NCBI RefSeq assembly: GCF_022919115.1
Contig: NZ_CP095072.1
Coordinates: 1,178,001-1,242,000 of the forward strand
DNA: 64,000 bases
Direction: 5' to 3'
Origin: Gracilibacillus caseinilyticus
GTDB lineage: Bacteria > Bacillota > Bacilli > Bacillales > Amphibacillaceae
The notes below the pieces were generated by a model that was not told where the DNA came from, ran no database searches, and saw nothing but the letters and a program-made list of their open reading frames with translations. The position numbers and the translations under genes are program-made. Each line of letters opens with the position of its first letter. The stretch's first letter is position 1. Shown one piece after another: positions 48,896-57,847 of the stretch.

Positions 48896-49203
48896 GGTTG
48901 TTGTTTTTTAATGTTTTTAATCCCGCTGTCTATAGCAACAAAGTTTACGGAAAGAACCATAAATAAAATCCCTATATAAAATGTTTGATATCAATTGCAC
49001 TGTTTTTATTGTGGATTATATCCTTTACTTTATTCACTATTCTTTAAAAGTTAACCATACTCGATCTCAATAGAAGTGAAATAAATCGAGACATATACAA
49101 GGTAATGGTGAAAAAGTAATATACCGTTTTTTAAGTAAATATTCTGTAGTGAGGTGTCTTTATACTAGAACCATAATAGTATCCTTTTTTTACGTCTAAT
49201 TTT

Positions 49204-50505
49204 CTAAAGTTTTTTCTTTTTTTCCACATTTTCAATAGTTTCTGCGTGGGAGATATTATATAACCTGCTCTTAGGTTCATATATTTTTTGAGAAGGCCAT
49301 AGTCCATGATGTCCTGAAAATAGATAACTGACTAAACAAGCAACAAAAAAGTACTCTAACCCTTTCCCATCAAACATTTCCATTGCCAACAGAAAAGCTG
49401 CTATAGGGGTATTAGCACCTCCACAAAAAGCAGCGATTAATCCCAATGCAGCAAGAAATGACATAGGTAAATCCATGAACGTGTGTAAGGTATTACCTAA
49501 TGTTGCACCGATAAAAAATAGAGGGATGGCCTCCCCGCCAACAAATCCGCTTCCGAGAGTTACTGCTGTAAATACCAGCTTGGCCAGGAAAGCAAAGGGA
49601 GGGACTTCTTCTTTAAAAGATTGTTCCAACATCTCTAATCCCCGACCATTATAGTCTTGTGAACCAACAATCAATGTTAATACTACAATAATGATTCCTC
49701 CAAAAAAGGCTCTCTTCATATGATTTTTTTTGAAAAGTTTCTCAGAGAAATTTTGTATCCCGTGTCTCAACTGACAGTATAAAACACTGATCAGGCTGAA
49801 AATAACAGACATAAGAATAACTTTTAGAAATGTAATAATAGATATTTCTGGAACGTGCTGTATAATAAATTCTTCATGTTTATGCCCCCAAGATGCTGTA
49901 GTTATATAGTGACCAACAAAGCTAGCCACAAGACAAGGAACAAGTGCTTCAAATTTCAGCTTTCCTAAAGCTGCCATTTCCATGCCAAAAACAGCACCAG
50001 TAATAGGTGCTCCAAAGGCAGCCCCAAAACCAGCACTTATACCGCTCATAATTAAAATTTTCTTGTCGAGTCTGTTTACCTTGAAAAATTTGCTGACCGC
50101 TGCAGCTACACTTCCTCCCATTTGGACAGCTGCACCTTCTCTTCCTGTTGAACCACCAAAAAGTACTGTGATAAAAGTTCCGAAATAGACGATAGGTCCC
50201 ATTCTTCGCGGAACCTCTTTTTTTCCATGAACTGAGTCTATTACGAGATTATTTAATTCAGCAGTGTCATTCAAAGTATTATTCAAAAATACCTTTCCGT
50301 AGTTCATATATAAGTATCCTATGATAATTCCTCCAAAGGGGAGAAGGAAGATAAGCCAATCTTTTTTTGCTCGTATATTATCTCCTAGATAATCATTTAT
50401 CTCTAAAAGAAAATTTGTTGCCGAACCGACAACTATACCAATTATGCTTCCAAAGAAAATCCATTGACCAAGAATTGAAAAAAAGTTTTTATACTTTAAC
50501 TGCAT
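49204..50505 (-). CDS. ClC-type anion/proton exchanger, possibly fluoride-exporting (CLC-F-like)
   Basis: A polytopic membrane protein of 433 residues with about ten helices. The gating glutamate is in GREGAAVQM, GISAGFGAAFGAPITG is the conserved helix segment, and GGEAIPLFFIGATLGN replaces the usual G-x-F-x-P. That last variant and the ending LFSGHHGLWPSQ recall the fluoride/proton antiporter clade. No fluoride riboswitch is visible upstream. GAGGTG precedes the ATG. Confidence is high for the ClC family and moderate for fluoride. Confidence 0.85.
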   Translation of the reverse strand: MQLKYKNFFSILGQWIFFGSIIGIVVGSATNFLLEINDYLGDNIRAKKDWLIFLLPFGGIIIGYLYMNYGKVFLNNTLNDTAELNNLVIDSVHGKKEVPRRMGPIVYFGTFITVLFGGSTGREGAAVQMGGSVAAAVSKFFKVNRLDKKILIMSGISAGFGAAFGAPITGAVFGMEMAALGKLKFEALVPCLVASFVGHYITTASWGHKHEEFIIQHVPEISIITFLKVILMSVIFSLISVLYCQLRHGIQNFSEKLFKKNHMKRAFFGGIIIVVLTLIVGSQDYNGRGLEMLEQSFKEEVPPFAFLAKLVFTAVTLGSGFVGGEAIPLFFIGATLGNTLHTFMDLPMSFLAALGLIAAFCGGANTPIAAFLLAMEMFDGKGLEYFFVACLVSYLFSGHHGLWPSQKIYEPKSRLYNISHAETIENVEKKKKL

Positions 50506-50697
50506 TTACCAAATCACCTCATTTCTAACGTTTTAGGAATATCGATTCTATTTTTGCCTACTGTATTAAAATTTATTAAAATAAAGTAATGAATAACTAA
50601 TTATGAAAGGAGGAAAAAGATCAAATCCATAATTTCAGTTTTAATAAAGATGGTTTTACATATTAATCTAAAAAACCTCACTTAGATTTATCACAAA

Positions 50698-50714
50698 GAA
50701 CCTATCACAAGTAA
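50698..50714 (+). other. Third attachment-like sequence
   Basis: GAACCTATCACAAGTAA followed by ATGAGG. Compared with attR it lacks one G and has C for T, but the following AAGTAAATGAGG is the same. It could be the right boundary of a second cassette, or the original chromosomal junction. Confidence 0.5.
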
Positions 50715-50823
50715 ATGAGGATTTTAACTAACTTTCCATTCCTATTCAAGTGGCACGTGTGAAATCTTAATATGCCAGGAATCCTTTATTGATTTAAACA
50801 GAACATCCAAAGGAAGATCAAAA

Positions 50824-51732
50824 ATGACACTACTCCAACTAAAATACGTAATTGAAGTAACAAGAAGTCGCTCCATCAGTCAAGCAGCACAAAATTTGTT
50901 TATTAGTCAGCCGAGTCTTTCCAACGCACTAAAGGAGCTGGAGAAGGAAATCGGGATTACCATCTTTTCACGTACCAATAAGGGCATTGTGATTACCCAG
51001 GAAGGCTCGGAGTTTTTAAGGTATGCAAGGCAGGTCGTTGAACAGGCGGAGCTGCTTGAAAATCGCTATTCCAATAAACGATTGCCTAAGCAGCATTTCT
51101 CCGTGTCAGCACAGCATTATTCCTTTGCAGTGAGCGCCTTTGTACGGTTACTAGAAGACTATAACCTAGAGGAATATGAGTTCATGCTCAGGGAAACGAA
51201 GACGTATGAAATTATCGATGATGTGCAGAAGCTGCGTAGTGAAATTGGTATTTTGTATGTAAATAATTTTAATGAGAAGGTGATTCATAAGTTTTTAAGA
51301 GAAGGGAATTTAATATTTCATGAGCTATTTGAAGCAAAACCACACGTCTTTGTTAGTTTTAGAAACCCGCTTGTGCAAAAAGAGTATGTAACATTAGAAG
51401 ATTTAGTTCCTTACCCATATTTGTCTTTTGAACAAGGCGATTATAATTCTTTTTATTTTTCGGAGGAGATTTTAAGTACGCTTTCCAGACCTAAAAACAT
51501 TAAAGTAAGTGATCGTGCGACATTATTTAATTTATTAATTGGATTAAATGGCTATACGATTTCGACAGGAGTTATTAGTCATGAATTAAATAATGATATT
51601 GTGGCGATTCCTTTGAGGGTGGGCGAACGTATTAACGTCGGCTATATTACGCATAAGAATGTACCAATCAGTCAATTGGCCGATACCTATATTCAGTATG
51701 TAAAAGAGACTATAGCTGAAGAAGGATCTTAG
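50824..51732 (+). CDS. LysR-family transcriptional regulator
   Basis: A 302-residue regulator. The N-terminal winged helix (about residues 1-60) contains SISQAAQNLFISQPSLSNALKELE and the FSRTNKG turn. The C-terminal co-inducer domain follows (about 90-295). AAAGGAAG precedes the ATG. It lies 107 bases upstream of a MetE-like gene in the same direction and may control sulfur or methionine metabolism. The effector is unknown. Confidence 0.92.
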   Translation: MTLLQLKYVIEVTRSRSISQAAQNLFISQPSLSNALKELEKEIGITIFSRTNKGIVITQEGSEFLRYARQVVEQAELLENRYSNKRLPKQHFSVSAQHYSFAVSAFVRLLEDYNLEEYEFMLRETKTYEIIDDVQKLRSEIGILYVNNFNEKVIHKFLREGNLIFHELFEAKPHVFVSFRNPLVQKEYVTLEDLVPYPYLSFEQGDYNSFYFSEEILSTLSRPKNIKVSDRATLFNLLIGLNGYTISTGVISHELNNDIVAIPLRVGERINVGYITHKNVPISQLADTYIQYVKETIAEEGS

Positions 51733-51839
51733 ATATAGTTTAAAGCTATAGCGGATGATAGACTATGAGTGTTACATTATAATAGTGTTTCTATGATATA
51801 CTAGATCAATCATTCTATACAGAAGGAGCGGGATGCACG

Positions 51840-52964
51840 ATGACAAAAACATTGGTTAAAGCACCATTCAGAGCCGATCATGTAGGCAGTTTTTTAAGAA
51901 CGGAGCCGATTAAAGAGGCAAGACAAGCCTATATGAATGGAAAGATTGAACAAGATGCGTTAAAAGCAATAGAGGATCAGGAAATTGAGAAACTGGTAAA
52001 AAAACAAATAGAAGTAGGACTGAAGTCAGTCACAGATGGCGAGTTCAGACGTTCCTGGTGGCATTTAGATTTCTTAGCTGCTTTAGAAGGTGTAGAACTT
52101 TTCGAAGCGGAATATATCAGTAACTTTCAAGGTGCAAAAACAAAAAATAGTGCGATTAAAGTAGTCGATAAAGTCGCTTTTCATCAACATCCTATGGTAG
52201 AACATTTTACGTTTTTGAAAGAAGCTGTAGATAAATATGGTGATGGCAGTCAAGTTGCGAAGTTTTCTATCCCTAGTCCCAATATGCTATTTACGAGAAT
52301 GCAAGGTGATGAGTTTTACAATAGAAACACGGAGCAATTCTATACAGACACAGTAGCAGCTTATAAACAAGCAATCCAAGCGTTCTATGATGCAGGCTGT
52401 CGCTATTTACAATTAGATGATACCTCTTGGATTGATTTTGTTTCGGAAGAGCGTATCCAGGCAGTTGTTGAAAAAACAGGGCAGGAATTGCAGGATATTA
52501 TCGATGCTAGAGTTCGTTGTATCAATGATGCTATTTCAGAAAAACCAGCAGATATGACGATCACCATGCATATTTGCCGTGGAAACTTTAAGTCTACGTA
52601 TATTACCAGCGGTGGCTATGATCAATTTTCCGATGCGATATTTGCCAACTTACATGTAGATGGACTTTTCTTAGAATATGATGATCACCGTTCAGGAGAT
52701 TTTGAACCTCTAAAAAGCTTTAAACAAAATGAACAAACAGTTGTTTTAGGGTTAATTACATCTAAATTCCCGGAATTAGAAAATCCGGAGAAGATTAAAG
52801 CTAGAATAGCCGAAGCAAGCGAGTTGATTCCTTTAGAAAACTTATCCCTTAGTCCGCAGTGTGGTTTCTCCAGTACGGAAGAAGGAAATATTATTACAGA
52901 AGAGGAACAATGGAATAAGATCAAGCACATCATCAACATTGCAGAAGATGTATGGATTGATTAA
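51840..52964 (+). CDS. MetE-like cobalamin-independent methyltransferase (YxjG/YxjH type)
   Basis: A 374-residue protein equal to the catalytic C-terminal half of MetE. The zinc ligands are visible in HICRGN and in the late QCGFSS, and DGEFRR and YLQLDD line the active site. B. subtilis has YxjG and YxjH of this size, linked to methionine synthesis. The ATG follows AGAAGGAGCGGG. No S-box riboswitch is visible in the 107-base gap upstream, so the LysR neighbour is the likelier control. A terminator follows. Confidence 0.9.
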   Translation: MTKTLVKAPFRADHVGSFLRTEPIKEARQAYMNGKIEQDALKAIEDQEIEKLVKKQIEVGLKSVTDGEFRRSWWHLDFLAALEGVELFEAEYISNFQGAKTKNSAIKVVDKVAFHQHPMVEHFTFLKEAVDKYGDGSQVAKFSIPSPNMLFTRMQGDEFYNRNTEQFYTDTVAAYKQAIQAFYDAGCRYLQLDDTSWIDFVSEERIQAVVEKTGQELQDIIDARVRCINDAISEKPADMTITMHICRGNFKSTYITSGGYDQFSDAIFANLHVDGLFLEYDDHRSGDFEPLKSFKQNEQTVVLGLITSKFPELENPEKIKARIAEASELIPLENLSLSPQCGFSSTEEGNIITEEEQWNKIKHIINIAEDVWID

Positions 52965-52977
52965 ATCGTTAAATACC

Positions 52978-53015
52978 AGAACCTATCCTTGATGAAGGGA
53001 TAGGTTCTATTGTTT
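52978..53015 (+). terminator. Terminator after the MetE-like gene
   Basis: AGAACCTATCC pairs with GGATAGGTTCT around a short loop, followed by a weak T-rich stretch. Confidence 0.8.
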
Positions 53016-53271
53016 CAGATTTGTGTGGGTCAATTCATAGTATGCCGCACTTCTCCAATTAACTATGCCCCTCCTTAAAAGAGACAATAATTCAAAAAAA
53101 GTATACTATTTAGTTCAAGCAATGATAAAATGCGATTTTCTGAAGTGAAAATCCTATTTTGTATAGCAAAAAATCATTTTTTCTTGTATGTTCACAGAAA
53201 TACGGTTAGATGACACATTTCTCGTCTTTTGCTATGGTAAAAGCAACCATGGTTTAAAAGAGGAGAGGGGA

Positions 53272-54336
53272 ATGAAGATGGCAGAACCACAATTAGAAAA
53301 TGGGCATATACGAATCGCGAATGATTTATGGAATGAAATACTAAGACGTAATTTTTCCAAAAGGCAATTGAATCTCATTCTATTCATCTGGAGATTATCA
53401 TATGGAACTGGTCAAAAGGATTGTGTGATACCGAACTTTACACATTTTGAAATCGCCGGTATGTATAAACAGGATGTCAAAAAAGAATTAACCTTTTTAG
53501 TAGACTGTGCAGTGCTTGACTGGGAACAGGAAACCATGGTGTTTTCTATAAACAAAGATTATCATCACTGGCAAATCACTCCTAACAAAAAATGGAACAA
53601 TGACCTTTTTACGCAGCTTATACATACAAACCTTCAAAGAAAAAGGCAGAAAAACGCTACGAATTCAACCTCACAAACAAAGAAACGACATGCTCCGAAG
53701 AACCATAAAGTAGGTAAATTACTGACTATGCAAAAGGCTATCGGTAAGTAACATACGAACCTTCAAGTTAGTAAAACACTTACCAGAAGGGAACGAGAAA
53801 GCTTTCTTATCAAGCGATCCAGGCTCTCTAAAGACAAAGGGAAAGACAGAAAAGATGAAAGACATAAAGAATTGTAATAGTAATAATAGTGACAAGGCAT
53901 TTAGTGAATTGATTCATTTTTATCGTGATAACTTGCGAAGAGGTGTAAGTGAATCGCCATTTAATCATAAACTGTTAAAGCGGTGGTATGAGGATATGGC
54001 TACGACTTGTTGTTTGCTGCAATGAAAATCGCTGCGAAGGCAGAAGCCAAAGGCGTGAAATATATGGAGCGAGTGCTGGTCAATTGGACAGAAGCAGGTG
54101 TGGAGTCGCTCGAGGATGTGCGACGGTTGGATCAACAGGCTAAAAAAAGACAAAGAACGAAGCCCTATCAGCAAAAGCCTGGTTCCAATAAGCGTGATAT
54201 TGTACCAGATTGGTATGTGAAGCACAAAGGCCAGCGATCAGTGAAGAGCGAATCAGCAAAGACAGAGGAGGAAAAGAGACGGAGTGCTGATGAAATGGAT
54301 CGGTTGTTGGCGGCGTATTTAGCTGGTCAGGAATAG
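53272..54336 (+). pseudogene. Decayed phage-type replication protein (Rep_O and DnaD domains)
   Basis: The first frame (53272-53751) reads ENGHIRIANDLWNEILRR and IWRLSYGTGQK, the N-terminal domain of phage replication protein O. It stops at 53751. Remnants in other frames follow: FSELIHFYRDNLRRG with ESPFNHKLLKRWYEDM (about 53890-54000), then LLFAAMKIAAKAEAKGVKYMERVLVNW (from 54007, shown here in parts), a DnaD-like region. At least two disruptions separate the pieces. It is the remnant of a prophage or integrated element. Confidence 0.7.
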
Positions 54337-54356
54337 GTGGGAGCACCCCAGTTCCT

Positions 54357-55319
54357 CTATTCACAAACCATTACCTGTCGTGAGAAAAGAGCTTTTAACC
54401 CTTTATGAGCCGCACATCGATCGACGATTGTAAAACCAGCGGTCGATATCATTTCATCCATGTCTTCGATGGTAAGAATCAAAATTCTATTCGCTATTCT
54501 TCTTGCATGCTTGATGATAGCAAATTGCTCCGCCGGTGTAGCGGGAGAATAAAGGTTGTAGGGCATATCAATAATTGCCACATCAAAATAGCCTTCTTCC
54601 TTAGCGATATCTTTAATCTCTACGGTTGTGTCATAGCTGAAATAAGTAATATTTTCTCTGGTACCTTTTACTGCTAATGGATTGCGGTCAGAGCCAACAA
54701 TTTCGATCCCCATGGACAGTGCTTCGACAAGTACCGTACCTATTCCGCAGCATGGATCGATTACACGGACACCTGCTGGGTCTGGAACTGCGATATTGAC
54801 GACTGCTCTGGCCAAGCGCGTGCTTATTGCTGTCGAGTATTCATGAGGCTTCTTCACATGATGCAGCCAGACAGACTCGCTTTCCTGGTGGACACCAAAA
54901 TACCAGCGACCTTGAAACGGCACAATACCAAAAAGGACATCAGGATTTTTCATCTTGGCCTTTCCAATGATATTCCAGCCAATTTCTTTTTCAATCATCC
55001 GTTGTTCGTCAAATTCTATTTTTTGTTCATTAGAAAGGTCGTTTATTTTTAGGTAAGTCACCTTAAAGGTTTGGTTACCAAGCTCGATTTGGTTGACCCG
55101 TTCAGCAATGGCCTGAACGGATTTACCTGAGAAAAGCACCGAAAGTTTCCCCTTTATAAACGGGCTCCTGCTTGGATCGATGTTTCTTGTGCTTTGTATA
55201 ATGTTCGCTGATTCTTCTCCGAAGAGCGCTCTTTGCTCTAATGCACAGAGAGAGCTTTCTTCGAGAGCATGTGTGTAGGTGTACAGGTATTCGGAGTCTT
55301 GCATGTTAAGTTTTGTCAT
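54357..55319 (-). CDS. TRM11-like SAM-dependent RNA methyltransferase
   Basis: A 320-residue protein. The C-terminal Rossmann methyltransferase domain has the SAM motif DPCCGIGTVL (about residue 193) and the catalytic DMPYN (about 256), the D-P-P-Y variant of guanosine-N2 tRNA methyltransferases. The N-terminal part (about 1-130) is THUMP-like. The ATG at 55319 is followed by a normal frame. Homologs in Bacillaceae are annotated as TRM11 family or UPF0020. The exact RNA target is unknown. Confidence 0.85.
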   Translation of the reverse strand: MTKLNMQDSEYLYTYTHALEESSLCALEQRALFGEESANIIQSTRNIDPSRSPFIKGKLSVLFSGKSVQAIAERVNQIELGNQTFKVTYLKINDLSNEQKIEFDEQRMIEKEIGWNIIGKAKMKNPDVLFGIVPFQGRWYFGVHQESESVWLHHVKKPHEYSTAISTRLARAVVNIAVPDPAGVRVIDPCCGIGTVLVEALSMGIEIVGSDRNPLAVKGTRENITYFSYDTTVEIKDIAKEEGYFDVAIIDMPYNLYSPATPAEQFAIIKHARRIANRILILTIEDMDEMISTAGFTIVDRCAAHKGLKALFSRQVMVCE

Positions 55320-55505
55320 GTATTAGATTAGCCTTTCTTTAATACGAATTAATTTAGATTACATCCATTATATCTTATATACAGGCTTAGTGCTTTTTTT
55401 AACCTGATACACAAGCCTTTATTCTATATGCAGCAGATCATTATGTATTAAAGTGGTATATATAGTTAGCTGCCGATCAGAAAAATTATTTGGAGGTCAT
55501 ATAGG

Positions 55506-55690
55506 ATGAAACATACTGCTTTATCGTGGGAAAAAGTTTTTAACGACAACGCCATACACACGATTACTGGTGATGTAAGGGTGATCGAAGCATTCCCCAT
55601 CCCAAAACTTTAAACAGAGCGTAGAGTGTGGATCTATTTGCCAGGGCCACTGTTTAGTGATGCTTATCACTGGCTGATCCAGTCCTGATT
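55506..55690 (+). pseudogene. Remnant of an alpha/beta-hydrolase (esterase) gene
   Basis: After AGGTCATATAGG an ATG starts a frame that reads GDVRVIEAFPIPKL, then a stop, and in the same frame ERRVWIYLPGPLFSDAYHW before a second stop. This is the N-terminal signature of Fes/YbbA-type esterases (polar turn, then R-x-W-I-Y-L-P). The catalytic part is missing. The rest of the 55320-55899 gap shows nothing else of note. Confidence 0.6.
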
Positions 55691-55899
55691 AGGCTAGCCA
55701 TAAAGAATGAAGCACACCTGTAAGTTCACTGTGCCGGACGATCGATTAACGCTAATGATATAGGTGAAGGGAACGTTTCCAAAACCCATCATCCCAAAAT
55801 TTGATTAGAACCCCCCTAGACTTGGATAAAATAGAAAATGATTGCATGTTTTATCTTTTTGCAATCATTGTATGAAGCGAAAGAAAAGGGGCATGACAA

Positions 55900-56271
55900 A
55901 TGGTTCAATCAATCAATACAAAAGTTGATTTGGTAATGGATGCAACCTCACACTTAAGTGTTTCGGACTATGGACAGATTATGATTGGCGATAAAGGATT
56001 TGAATTCTTCAATAAACGTGATGCTCGCAAGTTTATTCAAATTCCTTGGGAAGATGTAGATTACGTGATCGCCTCTGTTCTGTTCAAAGGAAAATGGATT
56101 CCACGTTATGCGATCCAGACAAAACGGAATGGAACATATACCTTTTCGTCTAAAGATCCCAAAAAAGTTTTTCGGGCGATTCGTACATACGTTGATCCGG
56201 ATCATATGGTCCAGTCATTAAATTTCTTTGATGTAATCAAACGCGGATTCAGGAGTAAGTTAAACAAGTAA
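55900..56271 (+). CDS. manO: DUF956 family protein (ManO-like)
   Basis: A 123-residue cytoplasmic protein of the DUF956 family, which is almost always encoded next to mannose-family PTS genes and is called ManO in lactic acid bacteria. GQIMIGDKGFEFF and IPWEDVDYVIASV are characteristic. AAAAGGGGC precedes the ATG. It lies 570 bases upstream of the EIIAB gene, separated by a terminator. It is thought to regulate or assist the transporter. Confidence 0.85.
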   Translation: MVQSINTKVDLVMDATSHLSVSDYGQIMIGDKGFEFFNKRDARKFIQIPWEDVDYVIASVLFKGKWIPRYAIQTKRNGTYTFSSKDPKKVFRAIRTYVDPDHMVQSLNFFDVIKRGFRSKLNK

Positions 56272-56327
56272 ACGTTTATTCCACGTATTTTGGTTTTTGT
56301 GAATAAGCGGGTTTTATATAATTTGCT

Positions 56328-56391
56328 AAAAGGATGGATTAAATGATCCTAAGGGCAGCATTCTGCCTTTAGGATTATTTAATCCTTTTTT
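56328..56391 (+). terminator. Long terminator after the DUF956 gene
   Basis: A stem of more than 25 pairs: AAAGGAT...ATCCTAAGGGCAG with CTGCCTTTAGGAT...AATCCTTT around CATT, followed by six Ts. Confidence 0.9.
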
Positions 56392-56411
56392 ATGTGTTAG
56401 TAAGCTTATGG

Positions 56412-56660
56412 TTTGTATCGTTTAAGTGGGAAAGGGGACAAAAGAGATGAGAGTAGTGAAGAGATTTGTATCGTTTAATTGGAAAGGAACCAAAAGAGGT
56501 GAGAGTAGTGAAGAGATTTGTATCGTTTAACTGGGAAAGAAACCAAAAGAGGTGAGAGTAGTGAAGAGATTTGTATCGTTTAACTGGAAAGGAGCCAAAA
56601 GTAGGGAGAGTAGTGAAGAGATTTGTATTGTTTAACTGGAAAGGAACCAAAAGTAGGGTG
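56412..56660 (+). repeat. Tandem repeat, 52-53 bp unit, about 4.8 copies
   Basis: Unit starts with TTTGTATCGTTTAACTGG at 56412, 56465, 56517, 56570 and 56622. Each is followed by AAAGG-ACCAAAAG and GAGAGTAGTGAAGAGA. Copies are 80-95 percent alike by eye. Two units equal 105 bases, so an open frame persists on the minus strand, but this is not a convincing gene. It lies between ManO and the PTS operon. Confidence 0.85.
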
Positions 56661-56699
56661 TTGCAAGGCTGGTTTTGTCTCCTTGAAGTAGAGCGTAGC

Positions 56700-56749
56700 C
56701 ATTCACTTCGTATCCGGCGGGACGTGTCCCCCTGAATCCGAAGTGAATG
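56700..56749 (+). repeat. Cruciform-like palindrome upstream of the PTS operon
   Basis: CATTCACTTCG (56700-56710) pairs with CGAAGTGAATG (56739-56749). In the centre GGGAC and GTCCC form a second stem. There is no T tract. It may be a regulatory site or a mobile repeat. Confidence 0.6.
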
Positions 56750-56840
56750 ACTGAATATTTCTAATGCAATTATAATTTTTATCCGATTGTTGGTAATGCT
56801 ATTGTATATAAACTTTAACAATAAAAAAGGAGGTAAAGGG

Positions 56841-57806
56841 ATGGTAGGGATTATCATTGCTACTCACGGTGAATTTGCCAATGGTATCTTGCAATCTGGG
56901 GGAATGATCTTTGGAGAACAAGAAAATGTAAAAGCTGTTACATTGATGCCGAGCGAAGGACCTGATGATGTAAAGGCAAAAATGCAAGAAGCTATTGCCT
57001 CTTTTGACAACCAGGATGAAGTATTATTCTTAGTTGATCTTTGGGGTGGGACTCCCTTTAACCAAGCAAACAACTTGATGGAAGAGCACAAAGATAAATG
57101 GGCAATCGCTGCAGGTGTAAATTTAGCAATGTTGATCGAAGCTTATTCATCACGTTTTTCCATGGACACTGCACACGAAATTGCTTCACATATTTTGGCC
57201 ACAGCAAAAGAAGCAGTGAAGGTGAAGCCGGAAGAATTAGAACCGGAAGATGCCGCTGCATCAGCCGCCCAGCCATCTAATTCAGGTGAGCCTGGTAAAT
57301 TTGAATATGTGTTAGCACGCATTGATTCTCGTTTGCTTCACGGCCAAGTAGCGACTGCTTGGACCAAGAATACACAGCCCACACGTATCATCGTTGTATC
57401 TGATGAAGTAGCGAAGGATGACCTTCGTAAGAAATTGATCCAGCAGGCTGCTCCTTCAGGAGTAAAGGCACATGTTGTTCCGATCAATAAAATGATTGAA
57501 CTTGCACAGGATGATCAACACTTTGGTGGTCAGCGTGCATTACTTCTATTCGAAAACCCGCATGACGTACTTCGAGCCGTTGAAGGTGGTGTTCCACTGG
57601 AGACCATCAATGTTGGTTCGATGGCGCACTCAACTGGTAAAGTTCAGCCGAATAAAGTGTTGGCCTTTAACCAAGCAGATATCGATGCGTTCAAAAAGTT
57701 GAAAGAAGCTGGTATGCAATTCGATGTCCGTAAAGTTCCAAATGATTCAAAAGGCAATATGGATGACATTCTCCAACGGGCTCAAGCGGAGTTGAACAAA
57801 CAGTAA
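56841..57806 (+). CDS. manX: Mannose-family PTS EIIAB component
   Basis: A cytoplasmic phosphotransfer protein, 321 residues. The EIIA domain (about 1-125) has phospho-accepting H9 in ATHGEFANG. A linker rich in alanine and glutamate is followed by the EIIB domain (about 155-321), with the second phospho-histidine in RIDSRLLHGQV. GGAGG lies seven bases ahead of the ATG at 56841. It is the first gene of an operon with EIIC and EIID. The sugar is probably mannose, glucose or a related hexose. Confidence 0.95.
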   Translation: MVGIIIATHGEFANGILQSGGMIFGEQENVKAVTLMPSEGPDDVKAKMQEAIASFDNQDEVLFLVDLWGGTPFNQANNLMEEHKDKWAIAAGVNLAMLIEAYSSRFSMDTAHEIASHILATAKEAVKVKPEELEPEDAAASAAQPSNSGEPGKFEYVLARIDSRLLHGQVATAWTKNTQPTRIIVVSDEVAKDDLRKKLIQQAAPSGVKAHVVPINKMIELAQDDQHFGGQRALLLFENPHDVLRAVEGGVPLETINVGSMAHSTGKVQPNKVLAFNQADIDAFKKLKEAGMQFDVRKVPNDSKGNMDDILQRAQAELNKQ

Positions 57807-57847
57807 TAATCCTAATTGTCAGATCAAAAGGAGGATTAAGAATAATT

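Larger units (their letters stand above)
47987..50714. mobile_element. Possible second, recombinase-less cassette
   Basis: About 2.7 kb between attR (47969) and a third attachment-like site (50698). It holds a DUF421 gene and a ClC gene on the minus strand. Just inside the ends are AAATGAGGTT (47985-47994) and AACCTCACTT (50674-50683), an inverted pair with nine of ten matching. Tandem cassettes sharing attachment sites are common in staphylococcal SCC islands. The degenerate right site makes this call weaker than that for the first element. Confidence 0.45.

Noticed and set aside
50506..50620. Fluoride riboswitch upstream of the ClC gene
   Set aside because: Neither conserved GGNGAUGG nor the pseudoknot segment is present in the leader.
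50745..50760. CACGTG-containing sequence as a second parS
   Set aside because: GGCACGTGTGAAAT shares only the centre with parS, and the flanks do not match.
56790..56812. Possible sigma-54 promoter before the PTS operon
   Set aside because: TTGG and TTGT are ten bases apart, but the conserved CAC and GC bases are missing, and no LevR-type activator gene is nearby.
56390..56857. 155-residue minus-strand frame over the tandem repeats
   Set aside because: It is produced by the repeat units, which keep a frame open every two copies. No ribosome site, and it runs into the EIIAB start.
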